Part shown: positions 9,225 through 18,984 of the stretch, piece by piece
Layout: every line of letters starts with the position of its first letter
Numbering within the stretch: position 1 is the first letter of the stretch
From: Aquabacterium soli
GTDB lineage: Bacteria > Pseudomonadota > Gammaproteobacteria > Burkholderiales > Burkholderiaceae_C
Direction: 5' to 3'
DNA: 64,000 bases
Assembly (NCBI RefSeq): GCF_003933735.1
Contig: NZ_RSED01000003.1
Location: forward strand, 248,001 to 312,000
The notes under the pieces: model-generated
What the model saw: the letters and a program-made list of their open reading frames with translations, nothing else
Told to the model about the DNA's origin: nothing
Databases searched by the model: none
Made by a program: the position numbers and the translations under genes

Positions 9225-9962
9225 TCAGAAGCCGCGCTGGCGGCGGGCCTCGTACAGGCCCACGGCGCTGGCCACCGACACATTCAGGCTTTCCACAGCG
9301 CCCAGCATCGGGATGCTGACCAGCTCGTCGCAATGCTTGCGGGTGAGCTGACGCATGCCGCTGCCTTCAGCGCCCAGCACCAGGGCGGTGGGCCGCTTGA
9401 AATCGGCCTGGTAAAGGGTGCCCGGGGCGTCGTCAGCCGTGCCCACCACCCAGATGTCGCGTTCCTTGAGTTCATTCAGGGTGCGGGCCAGGTTGGTGAC
9501 CATGAAGTAAGGCACCGTCTCGGCGGCGCCGCTGGCCACCTTGGACACGGTGGCGTTCACGCCCACGGCGTGGTCCTTGGGCGCGATCACGGCATGGGCA
9601 CCGGCCCCATCGGCCACGCGCAGGCAGGCCCCCAGGTTGTGCGGATCGGTGACGCCATCGAGCACCAGCAGCAGGGGCGGTTGCTCGCCCAGCTCATCAA
9701 GCAGGTCGTCGATGGAGCGGGCCTGACTCAAGGCTTCGACGCGCGCGGCCACGCCCTGGTGGCGGTGCGTGCCGCAGAGCTTTTGCAGGCGGTCGTCGTC
9801 GACCTCGATCACTTCCAGGCCGGCTTCGGTCGCCTTGGCCAGGAACTGGCGCATGCGCTGGTCACGCCGGGTGGCATCCACGTACAGTTCGCGGATGGAC
9901 TTGGGGGCGACCTTCAGGCGCACGGACACGGCATGGAAGCCGAACAGCAGTTTCAGACTCAT
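9225..9962 (-). CDS. rlmB: 23S rRNA (guanosine-2'-O)-methyltransferase RlmB
   Basis: RlmB is a SPOUT-fold enzyme that methylates the ribose of G2251 in 23S rRNA. The 245-residue protein has the N-terminal substrate-binding domain starting LLFGFHAV. The three SPOUT motifs follow in order: [17 protein letters not shown] (about 123-139), [12 protein letters not shown] (about 201-212) and [17 protein letters not shown] (about 222-238), which form the trefoil-knot SAM site. Length matches E. coli RlmB (243). A TrmH-family paralogue is the only serious alternative; length and N-terminal domain favour RlmB. Confidence 0.93.
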   Translation of the reverse strand: MSLKLLFGFHAVSVRLKVAPKSIRELYVDATRRDQRMRQFLAKATEAGLEVIEVDDDRLQKLCGTHRHQGVAARVEALSQARSIDDLLDELGEQPPLLLVLDGVTDPHNLGACLRVADGAGAHAVIAPKDHAVGVNATVSKVASGAAETVPYFMVTNLARTLNELKERDIWVVGTADDAPGTLYQADFKRPTALVLGAEGSGMRQLTRKHCDELVSIPMLGAVESLNVSVASAVGLYEARRQRGF

Positions 9963-10009
9963 GGGGCGGCATCCTACACGCGTGGTCGCGCCGGAAAGGT
10001 CAACTCAGG

Positions 10010-10726
10010 TCAATCGCCCGTGGGCGAGATGCGGAATTCAAGCACATCGGGCCGCCCGCGCAGGCTTTTGGCCAGGCGGCTCAGGTTCTCGGTCTTGAGC
10101 GTGCGCAGCATCATGCGGTATTCGAAGGCCTGGTCATCGGCATCGAGCCGGTAGGCCAGGTTGGCCATGCTGAAGCCATGTTCGGCCAGCAGCGCCCGCA
10201 AGGCGGGCTCTTCGACCACCGTGCTGCGGGGAAAGCGGATCACCAACTGCGCGAAGCGGTTGGTGGGCATGCGCATTTCGATGCGGCGGAACAGACCGAG
10301 GACGCCGAGCGTGAGCAGCGTGGCCAGGCCCGCTGCGAAGTAAAGCCCGATGCCGATCAGCACACCGATGGCCGCCGTGATCCAGATCGAGGCCGCGGTG
10401 GTCAGCCCGCGCACGGACAGGCCTTCCTTGAAGATCACGCCGGCCCCCAGGAAGCCGATGCCCGTCATGATCCCTTGGGCCATGCGGGTGGGGTCGATGC
10501 GCACGACATCGCCCGTGCCCGAGGGAAACCATTGGTGCTGGTAGACGGACACCAGCATCAGCAGGCTGGAGGCCATGCAGACCAGGGTGTGCGTGCGAAA
10601 GCCGGCCGGGCGCCCGTGGAAGCTGCGCTCCAGTCCGATCAGTCCGCCAGCCAGCACCGCGCCCAGCAAATGCAGCAACTGGTCGATGTAGAGCTGCTCA
10701 ATGGGCATGGTGACCATGGTGATCAT
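10010..10726 (-). CDS. MgtC/SapB family membrane protein
   Basis: MgtC-family proteins are inner-membrane proteins linked to growth in low magnesium, and to virulence in some pathogens. The family signature is clear: AGGLIGLERSFHGRPAGFRT in the second segment, then GIGFLGAGVIFKEG and GLTTAASIWITAAIG. Four to five membrane helices are followed by a soluble C-terminal domain of about 90 residues that looks ACT-like. Starts at 10726, 10717 and 10708 are all in frame; none has a clear ribosome site, and I chose the first. It begins 5 bases after the stop of the ABC ATPase gene, so the two are probably co-transcribed. Confidence 0.88.
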   Translation of the reverse strand: MITMVTMPIEQLYIDQLLHLLGAVLAGGLIGLERSFHGRPAGFRTHTLVCMASSLLMLVSVYQHQWFPSGTGDVVRIDPTRMAQGIMTGIGFLGAGVIFKEGLSVRGLTTAASIWITAAIGVLIGIGLYFAAGLATLLTLGVLGLFRRIEMRMPTNRFAQLVIRFPRSTVVEEPALRALLAEHGFSMANLAYRLDADDQAFEYRMMLRTLKTENLSRLAKSLRGRPDVLEFRISPTGD

Positions 10727-10730
10727 GGGC

Positions 10731-11453
10731 TCAGGCCACCGCCGCCACGATCTCGCTGAGCTTGCCGGCCTCAATGCGAACGACCCGTTCGCAGCGCTGG
10801 GCCAGGGCCATGTCATGCGTGACCAGCACGAGCGCGGTGCCGGCCTCGCGGTTGAGCTCGAACATCAGCTCGATGATGGACTGGCCCGTGGCGTGGTCCA
10901 GGCTGCCCGTGGGCTCGTCGGCCATCAGGATGTCGGGCTTCATGACGAAGGCGCGCGCCAGGGCCACGCGCTGCTGCTCGCCGCCGGAGAGCACGGCGGG
11001 CTTGTGCTCCAGGCGTTGGGACAGGCCGACACGGGCCAGCATGTCTGCGGCCAGCTGGCGCGCCTGACGGTCACCGCGCAGCTCCAGCGGCAGCATCACG
11101 TTTTCAAGCGCCGTGAGGTGTCCGATCAGCTGGAAGTTCTGGAACACGAAGCCGACGTGGGCGGCCCGATGAGCGGCGCGCTGGTCTTCGTTCATCGAGA
11201 ACAGATCCTGCCCCGACAACTGCACGCCGCCGTGAGACGGCGTGTCCAGCCCCGCCAGCAAGGACAGCAGGGTGCTCTTGCCCGACCCCGATGCCCCCAC
11301 GACCGCCAAGGATTGCCCCGAGGCCAATTCGAAGTTCACCTCCTGCAGAATGGTGAGTGCCCCGCTGCTGTCCTGCACGGTTTTGTCCAGGCCCTGAACT
11401 TTCAGGATGGCGGTGGGCTCTGCCCTAGAGATGTTGTTGCGAACCACGGTCAT
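10731..11453 (-). CDS. ABC transporter ATP-binding protein, YbbA/LolD-like
   Basis: The 240-residue ATPase has Walker A GASGSGKST, the Q-loop VFQNFQLIG, signature LSGGEQQRVALARA, Walker B ILMADEPTGSLD and switch histidine VLVTHD. The pattern (lipoprotein/macrolide-exporter class) matches YbbA and LolD. Its divergent neighbour is a TesA-type esterase, the same pairing as E. coli tesA-ybbA. The permease that normally follows ybbA is absent; an MgtC-like gene is there instead. The start at 11453 leaves room for a divergent promoter; an alternative GTG at 11486 would add 11 residues. Confidence 0.88.
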   Translation of the reverse strand: MTVVRNNISRAEPTAILKVQGLDKTVQDSSGALTILQEVNFELASGQSLAVVGASGSGKSTLLSLLAGLDTPSHGGVQLSGQDLFSMNEDQRAAHRAAHVGFVFQNFQLIGHLTALENVMLPLELRGDRQARQLAADMLARVGLSQRLEHKPAVLSGGEQQRVALARAFVMKPDILMADEPTGSLDHATGQSIIELMFELNREAGTALVLVTHDMALAQRCERVVRIEAGKLSEIVAAVA

Positions 11454-11526
11454 GCAGATGAACAGTTGGATGTTGAAGCGGCGCACGGCGCGCCATGGTG
11501 AACACTCTAAAGGATGGCGGGCATCC

Positions 11527-12225
11527 GTGGGCGATGGGGCTCATGCCTCGGGCCTGTCCCGGCGCCAATGGCTGGCCGGCGCAGCGCTGGGGATGGCAGG
11601 ATGGCTGGCCCTGCCCTTGCCCAGCCTGGCTGCCCCAGACAGCAAGGCCAGGTCCAAGGCGTCGGGTCCGGCCACCATCCTGATCGTGGGCGACAGCCTG
11701 TCGGCCGAGTACGGGCTCGCGCGGGGCAGCGGTTGGGTGGCCTTGCTGGAAAAGCGCCTGGCCTCGCGCCCGGGTGGGAAGGCCAAGGTGGTCAATGCCA
11801 GCATCAGCGGCGACACCACCTCGGGCGGCGCGGCACGCCTGCCTGCCCTGCTCAAGGCCCACAAGCCCACCCATGTGATCATTGAGCTCGGCGCCAACGA
11901 TGCGTTGCGCGGCCTGCCGCTGAAGGCCACGCGTGACACACTGGACGGCATGGTGCGCAGCAGTCAGGCAACCGGCGCCAAGGTCGTGCTGGTGGGCATG
12001 ATGATGCCGCCCAACTTCGGGCGGCGCTATGCGGAAGATTTCGCGGCGATCTTTCCGGCGGTGGCCTCGGCCCGTTCGGTGCCGGTGGTGCCCTTCTTCC
12101 TGAAGGGCGTGGCCGACCGGGCCGATGCGCGTGATTGGTTCCAGGCAGATGGCATCCACCCGCTGGCCAAGGCTCACCCGGTGATGCTGGACAACGTCTG
12201 GCCGGCGCTGTCGCCTTTGCTGTGA
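11527..12225 (+). CDS. SGNH-family arylesterase / thioesterase I-like (TesA)
   Basis: A secreted lipase/esterase of the GDSL group. The four SGNH blocks are visible: GDSLSAEYG (catalytic Ser), the Gly block SGDTTSGGAARLP, GANDALRG (Asn) and DGIHP (Asp and His). The N-terminus has an export signal, SRRQWLAGAALGMAGWLA, with a twin-arginine pattern, so periplasmic location, perhaps by Tat, is likely. I suggest the GTG at 11527 because it sits just before the signal and has AAAGGA 12 bases upstream; the in-frame ATG at 11470 adds 19 residues. Possible substrates are acyl esters or acyl-CoA. Confidence 0.85.
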   Translation: MGDGAHASGLSRRQWLAGAALGMAGWLALPLPSLAAPDSKARSKASGPATILIVGDSLSAEYGLARGSGWVALLEKRLASRPGGKAKVVNASISGDTTSGGAARLPALLKAHKPTHVIIELGANDALRGLPLKATRDTLDGMVRSSQATGAKVVLVGMMMPPNFGRRYAEDFAAIFPAVASARSVPVVPFFLKGVADRADARDWFQADGIHPLAKAHPVMLDNVWPALSPLL

Positions 12226-12264
12226 GCACGCAGTGGCCGCTGCCCTTTCAAGGGCGGGCAGGCC

Positions 12265-12828
12265 TCACTTCTTGGGCGGGATGGGCTGGATGGCGCCGAT
12301 CAGGGTCTCGGCCTGCTTGGCCATCTGCTCTTGCATCTGCGTGAAGATCTGGCTGGACTGCTCCATGTAGCTGGTCATGAAGCTCTGCACCGGGTTGGGC
12401 AGCTTGACCACGGCGTTCTCCGTCAGGCGCGCCTGCATGTCGATGAAGCTCTGGATGTTCTTTTCCAGGTAGTTGCCCATCACGCCCTGCATGGTGTGCC
12501 CGTAGAAACGGATGATCTGCGCCAGGGCCTGGGTGGAGAACATGGGCACGCCGCCGGTTTCTTCTTCCAGGATGATCTGCAGCAGGATGCTGCGCGTGAG
12601 GTCTTCGCCCGTCTTGGCGTCGAGCACGATGAAGTGCTCCACCGCCATCACCATGTCCTTGACATCGGCCAGCGTGATGTAGCTGCTGGTCTGGGTGTCG
12701 TACAGGCGCCGGTTGGGGTACTTCTTGATGGCACGCACACCAGGCGGTGGTGCGCCGCCTTCCCCGGCCGCCTCGGGAGCGCCCTCGGTCGATGATGCGG
12801 TGCGGCGTGTCCGGGGATTCGTGCTCAT
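12265..12828 (-). CDS. phaR: Polyhydroxyalkanoate synthesis repressor PhaR
   Basis: PhaR binds DNA and PHA granules and represses phasin and synthesis genes until polymer forms. After a disordered Ala/Gly/Pro-rich N-terminus, the DNA-binding domain begins with IKKYPNRRLYDTQTSSYITL (about residues 34-53). The PHB accumulation regulatory domain follows (EHFIVLDAKTGEDLTRS onward), and the C-terminus is rich in Gln and Met. The ATG at 12828 is preceded by GGAG at 6 bases; an in-frame ATG four codons earlier has no such site. No pha biosynthesis genes are in the window. The protein is evidence that the organism makes PHA. Confidence 0.93.
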   Translation of the reverse strand: MSTNPRTRRTASSTEGAPEAAGEGGAPPPGVRAIKKYPNRRLYDTQTSSYITLADVKDMVMAVEHFIVLDAKTGEDLTRSILLQIILEEETGGVPMFSTQALAQIIRFYGHTMQGVMGNYLEKNIQSFIDMQARLTENAVVKLPNPVQSFMTSYMEQSSQIFTQMQEQMAKQAETLIGAIQPIPPKK

Positions 12829-13020
12829 CAGGGGCTCCATAAGATCTGGCCCATTGTAGGCACAACGTCAGACCTGCCGCGCAATCAGGGGTGGTGTGAT
12901 GCGGCGCCGCGGCGGACACATCACGAGGACAAGCGGACAAGTTGGCGATCATGCGGAACCAATGGGGGGTGCGGGCTGTCCCAAGGGGCACCCCTGACAC
13001 CTCAACGCAAAGGCAGAAAC

Positions 13021-13389
13021 ATGACATCCATCCGCCAATCGATCACCGCCGTGGCCGCCATCGGCGCCTTGTGCCTGGGCGCTTCCGTGGCGCAGGCCCA
13101 GTATGTCGGGCCATCGACCACCACCAACTACAAGAACGTGGCAGAGATCCTGAAGGACCCGGTGGATGACACCGTCGTCGTGCTGAGCGGACACCTGCTG
13201 CGCAAGGTCGGCAAGGAGAAGTACATCTTCTCGGACGGCAGCGCCGAAATCCGCGTGGAAGTGGATGCCAAGTACCTGCCGGCCACGCCCATCAGCGACA
13301 AGACCAAGGTCCAGATCACCGGTGAAGTCGAGAAGGAGTTCATGTCCAGCCCCGAGATCGACGTCAAGGGGCTGGTGATCGTTCCCTGA
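13021..13389 (+). CDS. YgiW/YdeI family (NirD/BOF) periplasmic OB-fold protein
   Basis: A 122-residue exported protein with a signal peptide (MTSIRQSITAVAAIGALCLG, cleavage after AQA near residue 26). The mature part matches the bacterial OB-fold (BOF) family: YVGPS at the start, then VSGH-like strand VLSGHLLRKVGKEKYIFSDG, IRVEVDAKYL and KVQITGEVEKEF. E. coli members YgiW and YdeI are stress-tolerance proteins. The binding partner is unknown; family members are thought to bind small cationic or signal molecules rather than nucleic acid. It is flanked by phaR and the Anbu gene, both on the other strand. Confidence 0.87.
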   Translation: MTSIRQSITAVAAIGALCLGASVAQAQYVGPSTTTNYKNVAEILKDPVDDTVVVLSGHLLRKVGKEKYIFSDGSAEIRVEVDAKYLPATPISDKTKVQITGEVEKEFMSSPEIDVKGLVIVP

Positions 13390-13398
13390 CCGTGGGGA

Positions 13399-14226
13399 TC
13401 ACCCGTTCGGCGCCGCGATCTTGCTGAGCGGGTTCATGGCCTGGGGCTGCGCATGGCCGTTGCCGGCGTGCAGGTCGGGCTGGTCCCCGTTCCAGGTCGG
13501 ATCGGGGATGGAGTCGAACACCTGGCGCAGGCGCTGGCCCCAGCTGCTGCGGATCATGCGAAAGTAGGCGTTGGTCTCGTCGATGTTGATCAGCTTGTCG
13601 ACCTTGAGCGAATCGGTCTCGTAGACCAGCAGGTCCAGTGGCAGGCCCACCGACAGGTTCGACTTGAGGGTGGAATCCATTGAGATCAGCGCGCACTTGG
13701 CGGCCTCCTCCAGCGGCGTGTGCGGCGTGACCACGCGGTCGATCACGGGCTTGCCGTATTTCGATTCGCCGATCTGGAAATAGCACACGCCGTCGATGCC
13801 GGCCTCGACGAAGTTGCCTGCCGCGTAGACGCTGAACAGGCGCATGGGCTCACCCCGGATCTGCCCGCCGACGATCAGGCTGCAGTTGAAATCGATGCCG
13901 TGCTTCTTCAGTGCCTCGGCATCGCGGGCGTAGACCTTGCGCACCGCGCTGCCCACGATGCGGGCCACATCGAACAGGCTCTTGGCTGTCCAGATGGTGA
14001 TCGGATCGCCATCGGGGCCTTCGATGATCTCGTTGCCCAGCAGCTGCTTGACGGCCTGGGTGATGGCCAGGTTGCCTGCCGACAACAACACCAGCACGCG
14101 CTCGCCAGCGTTTTCGTACACCGTCATCTTGCGGAAGGTGCTGATCTGGTCCATGCCCGCGTTGGTGCGCGAATCCGACAGGAAAACGAGGCCGGCGTTG
14201 AGCCGCATGGCGACGCAGTAGGTCAT
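13399..14226 (-). CDS. Anbu-type proteasome-like peptidase
   Basis: Anbu is a bacterial Ntn-hydrolase related to HslV and proteasome beta subunits. The protein begins [20 protein letters not shown], so Thr2 becomes the N-terminal nucleophile after Met removal; Asp18 and Lys33 occupy the expected catalytic positions. The family body (about residues 1-240) is followed by a Pro/Gln/Asn-rich tail of about 30 residues. The ATG overlaps the mutS stop by 4 bp (14223-14226), suggesting coupled translation. The partner genes often found with Anbu (alpha-E protein, ATP-grasp, transglutaminase) are absent here. The biological substrate is unknown. Confidence 0.9.
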   Translation of the reverse strand: MTYCVAMRLNAGLVFLSDSRTNAGMDQISTFRKMTVYENAGERVLVLLSAGNLAITQAVKQLLGNEIIEGPDGDPITIWTAKSLFDVARIVGSAVRKVYARDAEALKKHGIDFNCSLIVGGQIRGEPMRLFSVYAAGNFVEAGIDGVCYFQIGESKYGKPVIDRVVTPHTPLEEAAKCALISMDSTLKSNLSVGLPLDLLVYETDSLKVDKLINIDETNAYFRMIRSSWGQRLRQVFDSIPDPTWNGDQPDLHAGNGHAQPQAMNPLSKIAAPNG

Positions 14227-16994
14227 GACGTGATCACCGATTTGAGTTTGTAGAGCGCGTCCAGCGCTTCGCGTGGGGTGAGCTGGTCCGGGTCGATGCT
14301 GGCCAGCAGTGTCAGTGTGGCCGATTCTGCCGGGCTCGTGGTGTGCATATTGCCAGCAGGGGTGGCCGAGACCTGCTCCAGCAGCACGTCGACATCGGGC
14401 AGGCCAGCGCCCTGGCTGGTGGAAGCCCCCATGTCGGCGAACAGGTCGATCTGGTCGTCGCTCTGTTTCTGCTGGGTCTCCAGGGTGTCGAGCGCGGCAC
14501 GGGCCTGGCGGATCAGGCTGGGGGGCATGCCGGCCAGGCGCGCCACCTGCACACCATAGCTTCGGCTGGCCGGGCCGTGCTGCAGTTCGTGCAGGAACAC
14601 GATGTTGTCGCCGGCCTCGGCCACCTCCACGTGCACGTTGGCGGCACGCGGGTGTTTTTCAGGCAGCGTGGTCAGTTCGAAATAGTGCGTGGCGAACAAG
14701 GTGAAGGCCTTGTTGCGGTCATGCAGGTGGCTGGCGATGGCGCCGGCCAGCGCCAGGCCGTCGAAGGTGGAGGTGCCCCGCCCGATCTCGTCCATCAGCA
14801 CCAGCGAGTGCTCGGTGGCGGTGTGCACGATGGCGGCGGCCTCGGTCATCTCCAGCATGAAGGTGGACTGGGCGTTGGCCAGGTCGTCGGCCGCGCCGAT
14901 GCGGGTGTGGATGGCGTCGATGGGGCCCAGGCGGCAGGCGCTGGCCGGCACGTAGCTGCCCATGTAGGCCATCAGCGCGATCAGTGCCACCTGGCGCATG
15001 AAGGTCGATTTACCGCCCATGTTGGGGCCGGTGACGATCAGCATGCGTCGGTTGGCATCCAGCCGGCAGTCGTTCGGGATGAAGGCGGTGCCGGTGGATT
15101 CGAGCAGGCGGGCTTCGACCACAGGGTGGCGGCCCTTGTCGATCTCGATGCAGGGCATGCTGACGAACTCGGGCTGGCACCAGCCCTGGGTGGACGCGCG
15201 CTCGGCCAGGGCCGCCAGCGCATCCAGGCTGGCCAGGGCACGGGCCAGCGAGCCCAGCGTGCCCAGGTGGCGCTGCAGCTCATCGAGCAGTTGCTCGTAC
15301 AGGAACTTCTCGCGGGCCAGGGCGCGGTCTTGCGCCGACAGGGCCTTGTCCTCGAAGGTCTTGAGCTCGGGCGTGATGTAGCGCTCGGCGTTCTTGAGTG
15401 TCTGGCGGCGCTGGTAGTCCAGCGGCACCTTGTCGGCGTGGCTCTGCGTGACCTCGATGTAGAAGCCATGCACCTTGTTGAACTGCACGCGCAGGTTGCC
15501 GATGCCGGTGCGGGCACGCTCGCGCACTTCCAGGTCGAGCAGGAAGGCATCGCAGTTCTGAGAGATGGCGCGCAGCTCATCGAGATCCGGATCGAAGCCG
15601 CTGGCGATCACGCCGCCATCGCGCAGCAGCACGGCCGGGGTTTCGGCGATGGTCCGCAGCAGGCGCTCGGCGATGGCCGGATCAGGCTGCAGGCTGGCGT
15701 GGACGTCATCGAGCAGGCGGCTGCCTTCGGGCACGCGCTGGCGCAGATCAGGCAGGGCCAGCAGGGTGTCGCGCAGGCCGGCCAGCTCGCGCGGGCGCAC
15801 CTGGCGCAAGGCGATGCGAGAGGTGATGCGCTCGGCATCGCTGAGCTGGCGCAGGGCTTCGCGCAGGCTCTCCTGGCCCTGGTGGAGCTGGGGCGGGTTG
15901 AGCAGCAGGTCGATGGCCGCGTGGCGCTCCTGCGCCACCCGCTTATCGCGCGAGGGGTGCGTGATCCAGTGGCGCAGGGCGCGGCTGCCCATGCCCGTGC
16001 GGCAGGTGTCCAGCAGCGACAGCAAGGTGGGCGCATCCTCGCCGCGCAGGGTCTGTGTCAGCTCCAGGTTGCGCAGGGTGGCGGGCGGCAGGTCCAGCAA
16101 GTCGCTGCTGCGCGGCACGCTGAGCGTGGCCACGTGGGCCAGCGCCCTGCCCTGCGTGTGCTCGGCGTAACTCAGCAAGGCCGAGGCGGCGCTGTGCGCC
16201 AGCGACAGCGTTTCGGCCTGGAAGGCCTTCAGGCTGGCCACCTTGAGCTGCTCGCACAGCTTGCGTTCGCCCAGGCCGGCGTCGAACTGCCAGCTGGGGC
16301 GTGCGGTGAAGGCCGTGCCCCGGGGTTGCGACATCAGGGCCAGCAAGGCTGGCGGCACCCGTTCGCGGTCGTAGATCACCTCTGCCGGCTGCAGGCGAGC
16401 CAGCCAGCTGCCCAGGTCGCGCTGCGTGCATTCGGTGATGCCCAGGGTGCCGCTGGCCATGCCCAGCCAGGCCAGCGCGCAGGGTGTGCTGTCGGGCGAG
16501 CGGGTGGAATTGGCGCGCGTGGCCTGCACCACCACCGACACCAGCAAGGCATCTGAGCGTTCGGACAGCAGCTCCGCATCGGTGAGCGTGCCCGGTGTGA
16601 CCACGCGCACCACCTTGCGCTCGACCGGGCCTTTGGAGGCGCCCACCTCGCCCACCTGTTCGCAGATGGCGACGGATTCCCCCAGCTTGATCAGCTTGCC
16701 AAGGTAGGTGTCCAGCGCATGCACCGGCACGCCGGCCATCACCACGGGCTGCCCGGCGGACTGGCCGCGCACCGTGAGGGTGATGTCGATCAGGCGGTTG
16801 GCCTTGCGGGCGTCGTCGAAGAACAGCTCGTAGAAATCACCCATGCGGTAGAACACCAGGGTGTCCGGGTGCTCGGCCTTGATGCGCAGGTACTGCTGCA
16901 TCATGGGGGTGTGGGCGCTCAGATCTGGCCCCGTGGGGCGCGGGTTGACCGATCCGCTGGGTACGGCGTTGTCCATCAATGGCTGGGAAGGCAT
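14223..16994 (-). CDS. mutS: DNA mismatch repair protein MutS
   Basis: MutS recognises mispaired bases and recruits MutL. The 923-residue protein has the mismatch-reading Phe-x-Glu motif in MGDFYELFF (Phe54, Glu56) and the connector, lever and clamp domains in the middle. The ATPase domain has Walker [10 protein letters not shown] at about residue 655, Walker B-type [16 protein letters not shown], and FATHYFELT. The C-terminus ends with a short helix-turn-helix tail ([16 protein letters not shown]). About 70 residues longer than E. coli MutS, mainly from the N-terminal lead and an insertion near [14 protein letters not shown]. The anbu gene overlaps its end. Confidence 0.98.
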   Translation of the reverse strand: MPSQPLMDNAVPSGSVNPRPTGPDLSAHTPMMQQYLRIKAEHPDTLVFYRMGDFYELFFDDARKANRLIDITLTVRGQSAGQPVVMAGVPVHALDTYLGKLIKLGESVAICEQVGEVGASKGPVERKVVRVVTPGTLTDAELLSERSDALLVSVVVQATRANSTRSPDSTPCALAWLGMASGTLGITECTQRDLGSWLARLQPAEVIYDRERVPPALLALMSQPRGTAFTARPSWQFDAGLGERKLCEQLKVASLKAFQAETLSLAHSAASALLSYAEHTQGRALAHVATLSVPRSSDLLDLPPATLRNLELTQTLRGEDAPTLLSLLDTCRTGMGSRALRHWITHPSRDKRVAQERHAAIDLLLNPPQLHQGQESLREALRQLSDAERITSRIALRQVRPRELAGLRDTLLALPDLRQRVPEGSRLLDDVHASLQPDPAIAERLLRTIAETPAVLLRDGGVIASGFDPDLDELRAISQNCDAFLLDLEVRERARTGIGNLRVQFNKVHGFYIEVTQSHADKVPLDYQRRQTLKNAERYITPELKTFEDKALSAQDRALAREKFLYEQLLDELQRHLGTLGSLARALASLDALAALAERASTQGWCQPEFVSMPCIEIDKGRHPVVEARLLESTGTAFIPNDCRLDANRRMLIVTGPNMGGKSTFMRQVALIALMAYMGSYVPASACRLGPIDAIHTRIGAADDLANAQSTFMLEMTEAAAIVHTATEHSLVLMDEIGRGTSTFDGLALAGAIASHLHDRNKAFTLFATHYFELTTLPEKHPRAANVHVEVAEAGDNIVFLHELQHGPASRSYGVQVARLAGMPPSLIRQARAALDTLETQQKQSDDQIDLFADMGASTSQGAGLPDVDVLLEQVSATPAGNMHTTSPAESATLTLLASIDPDQLTPREALDALYKLKSVITS

Positions 16995-17184
16995 CCGCGT
17001 ATTTTCGCAGGTTGTTGGGGGCCTTCCGGCGCGAACCGCGCTGGCGCGTCAAACGTGGATTGCAGGCGGGCCACGCGCTGGCTACGCTCGCCTCGCTCTG
17101 CCGGCTCAGCGGTATGCCGCCATGGCGATCCAACAGGCCATGTTTCTGACATGGCCCCTCTGAACGTCAAACTGGGGACACATC

Positions 17185-17853
17185 ATGCTGAAAACCCTGC
17201 TTCCCGCCGCCCTGCTGGGCACCTTGCTCGCCGCAGCGCCCTCCGCCAGCCACGCCGCCTTCGGGCAGATCAACAATTTCGGCGCCAGCGCCAACTCGGT
17301 CGTGGCAGGCACCGTGGTCGACTTTTTCGTCGATTTCGGCGTGAGCACGAACGCGGTCACCAACGGGGGCAGCAACCCCGAGCCCGAACCCGCCGAGGGC
17401 TACCAGAGCTGGCAGGTGAACTGGTACAACTACGAGAACGAAACGCTGACATCCGTATGGCTGGAAGCCGGTGGACAGACCTACAACGCCTATCCCAGCG
17501 TGCCCGCAGGCGGCAGCTATTCAGGCACCTGGACTTTCTCGATCCTGTTTCCCACCGAAGGGACCTTCGATATCGCACTCAGCGGGGGCTGGAGCCACAG
17601 CATCGAGACCTACCACAGCAATGAGAGCGCCTACCGGGATTGCATCAACAACGATCCGGGCGGCACGAATGAGTTGAGCTGCTAGAGCTGGACATTCTTC
17701 TACGACGACGGAGGTGACACCTATTCCGGCGATGGCTCATTCGGATCCCAGAACATCGCGATCCAGGTCACGGCCGTGCCCGAGCCTGAAAGCTGGGCAT
17801 TGCTCGTGGCGGGCGCCCTCGTGGTGGGAGCCGCCAGACGTCGTCGCGCATGA
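17185..17853 (+). CDS. PEP-CTERM sorting-domain protein interrupted by an in-frame TAG
   Basis: The reading frame starts with a ribosome site (GGGGA) and a signal peptide (MLKTLLPAALLGTLLAA, cleavage after SHA near residue 25). It continues as a beta-rich secreted protein to a TAG at 17683-17685 (166 residues). The same frame then stays open for another 55 codons to TGA at 17851-17853. That extension ends in a canonical PEP-CTERM anchor: VPEPESWALLVAGALVVG, then RRRR. Without the anchor the product would be released rather than sorted by an exosortase. The stop could be a recent mutation, a sequencing error (for example TGG or CAG read as TAG) or a readthrough site. No exosortase gene is in the window. 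Confidence 0.8.
17683..17685 (+). other. In-frame amber codon inside PEP-CTERM gene
   Basis: The codons read TGC TAG AGC TGG, in frame with both the signal peptide upstream and the VPEPESW anchor downstream. No other stop occurs in the 223 codons. Confidence 0.85.
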
Positions 17854-17869
17854 GCGGGGATGCGGCGCC

Positions 17870-18970
17870 TCAGAACAGGTGCCGCACCCCGAAGGCCAGC
17901 CCCCGGCCCGATTGACCGGCCCCGGGGGCGATCACGCCCTTGTTGGCGGCGTCTTCGTTGTCGACGCTGACCAGCCAGCCGTACAGCGATGTACGGCGTG
18001 AGAGCGTGTAGACGCCCTTGAGCGAGAAGATGGTCACGCGGTCTTCATCACCGCGGGCATCGGTGGTGCCGCGTGTGCGCGAAGCGCCCGCGGTGAGCAA
18101 CAGGTCTTGGCCGACCGGCACGGCCAGCTTGGCACCGAGGGTGCGCAGGTGGTCGGCGCCGGAAATGACCGAGGTGTTGGTTTCGTCGTTGGCGTAGGCG
18201 GTGATCTTGACCGGGCCGAAGTCGTAGCTGGCCAGCACCATGGTGGCGTTGGCGCCCTGGTCTCCGGCCACGGCGATGTTCTCGTCACGCGCTTTCAGGT
18301 AGCCCAGGCCAGCCTGGAAAGGGCCGGCCGCATAGACCAGGTTGAAGCCCCAGGTCTTGCCACCGGTGGCTTCATCGCCCGTCACGCGGTTGTCGGACAG
18401 GCCGCTGCCACCGAAGCCGGACGAGCCCAGGGAGTACTGCACCTGCCCGCTCAAGCCGGTGATGACCGTGGGCAGCAGGTAGGTGATGCTGTTGTCGGTG
18501 CGGCGGTAGCGCGTGGCGCCACGCGCGCCCACGATGGTGAGGTCGTCGAAGGCCTGGGTACCCGCCATGTCGGCGGCCAGGCCCAAAGGCGTGTCCGTGC
18601 GACCCAGGCGCAGCTCGCCCCATGAGCCGATCAAGGCGACGTGGGCATGGCGGTCAAAGAAGCGCGAGTTGCCACCGCTGTTGGCGCCGGTGTCGGCCGC
18701 CACGGCGGTTTCCAGCGTGGCACGCACCTTCAGGCCCCCACCCAGGTCCTCGTCTGCACGCAGGCCCAGGCGCGAGGTGCTCAGGTTGCTCGACGACACC
18801 CGGGACAGCGAGAAGCCGTCGCCTGAAATGCGCTCTGCAGACACGTCCAGCAGGCCATACAGGCTGACCTGGGTTTGCGCCACGGCGGGCATGGCCATGG
18901 TGGCGATCACGATGGCGAGGGTGGACGAGGCCTTCAGGCACAGGGGCATGGAGAGACGGTGCGTGCGCAT
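17870..18970 (-). CDS. Outer-membrane general porin (Gram-negative porin family)
   Basis: A trimeric 16-strand porin of the betaproteobacterial OmpC/Omp32 type. The signal peptide spans about residues 1-31 and ends AVAQTQ; the mature protein begins with the family hallmark QVSLYGLLDVSAER. The eyelet-loop region includes LRLGRTDTPLGLA, and the protein ends with the beta-barrel assembly signal FGVRHLF (C-terminal Phe). Length 366 is typical. A second ATG at codon 8 would still leave a full signal peptide. It admits small hydrophilic solutes; selectivity is not predictable here. It is transcribed toward the PEP-CTERM gene, 16 bases apart. Confidence 0.92.
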   Translation of the reverse strand: MRTHRLSMPLCLKASSTLAIVIATMAMPAVAQTQVSLYGLLDVSAERISGDGFSLSRVSSSNLSTSRLGLRADEDLGGGLKVRATLETAVAADTGANSGGNSRFFDRHAHVALIGSWGELRLGRTDTPLGLAADMAGTQAFDDLTIVGARGATRYRRTDNSITYLLPTVITGLSGQVQYSLGSSGFGGSGLSDNRVTGDEATGGKTWGFNLVYAAGPFQAGLGYLKARDENIAVAGDQGANATMVLASYDFGPVKITAYANDETNTSVISGADHLRTLGAKLAVPVGQDLLLTAGASRTRGTTDARGDEDRVTIFSLKGVYTLSRRTSLYGWLVSVDNEDAANKGVIAPGAGQSGRGLAFGVRHLF

Positions 18971-18984
18971 TCAGCGTGCCCCCG

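Noticed and set aside
12241-12257. Inverted repeat GCCCTT..AAGGGC between the tesA-like gene and phaR
   Set aside because: The stem is only 6 bp with a 2-base loop and no T-run on either strand, too weak to call a terminator.
14343-16556. A 737-codon plus-strand frame antisense to mutS
   Set aside because: MutS motifs run through the minus strand. The antisense frame shows no recognisable domain.
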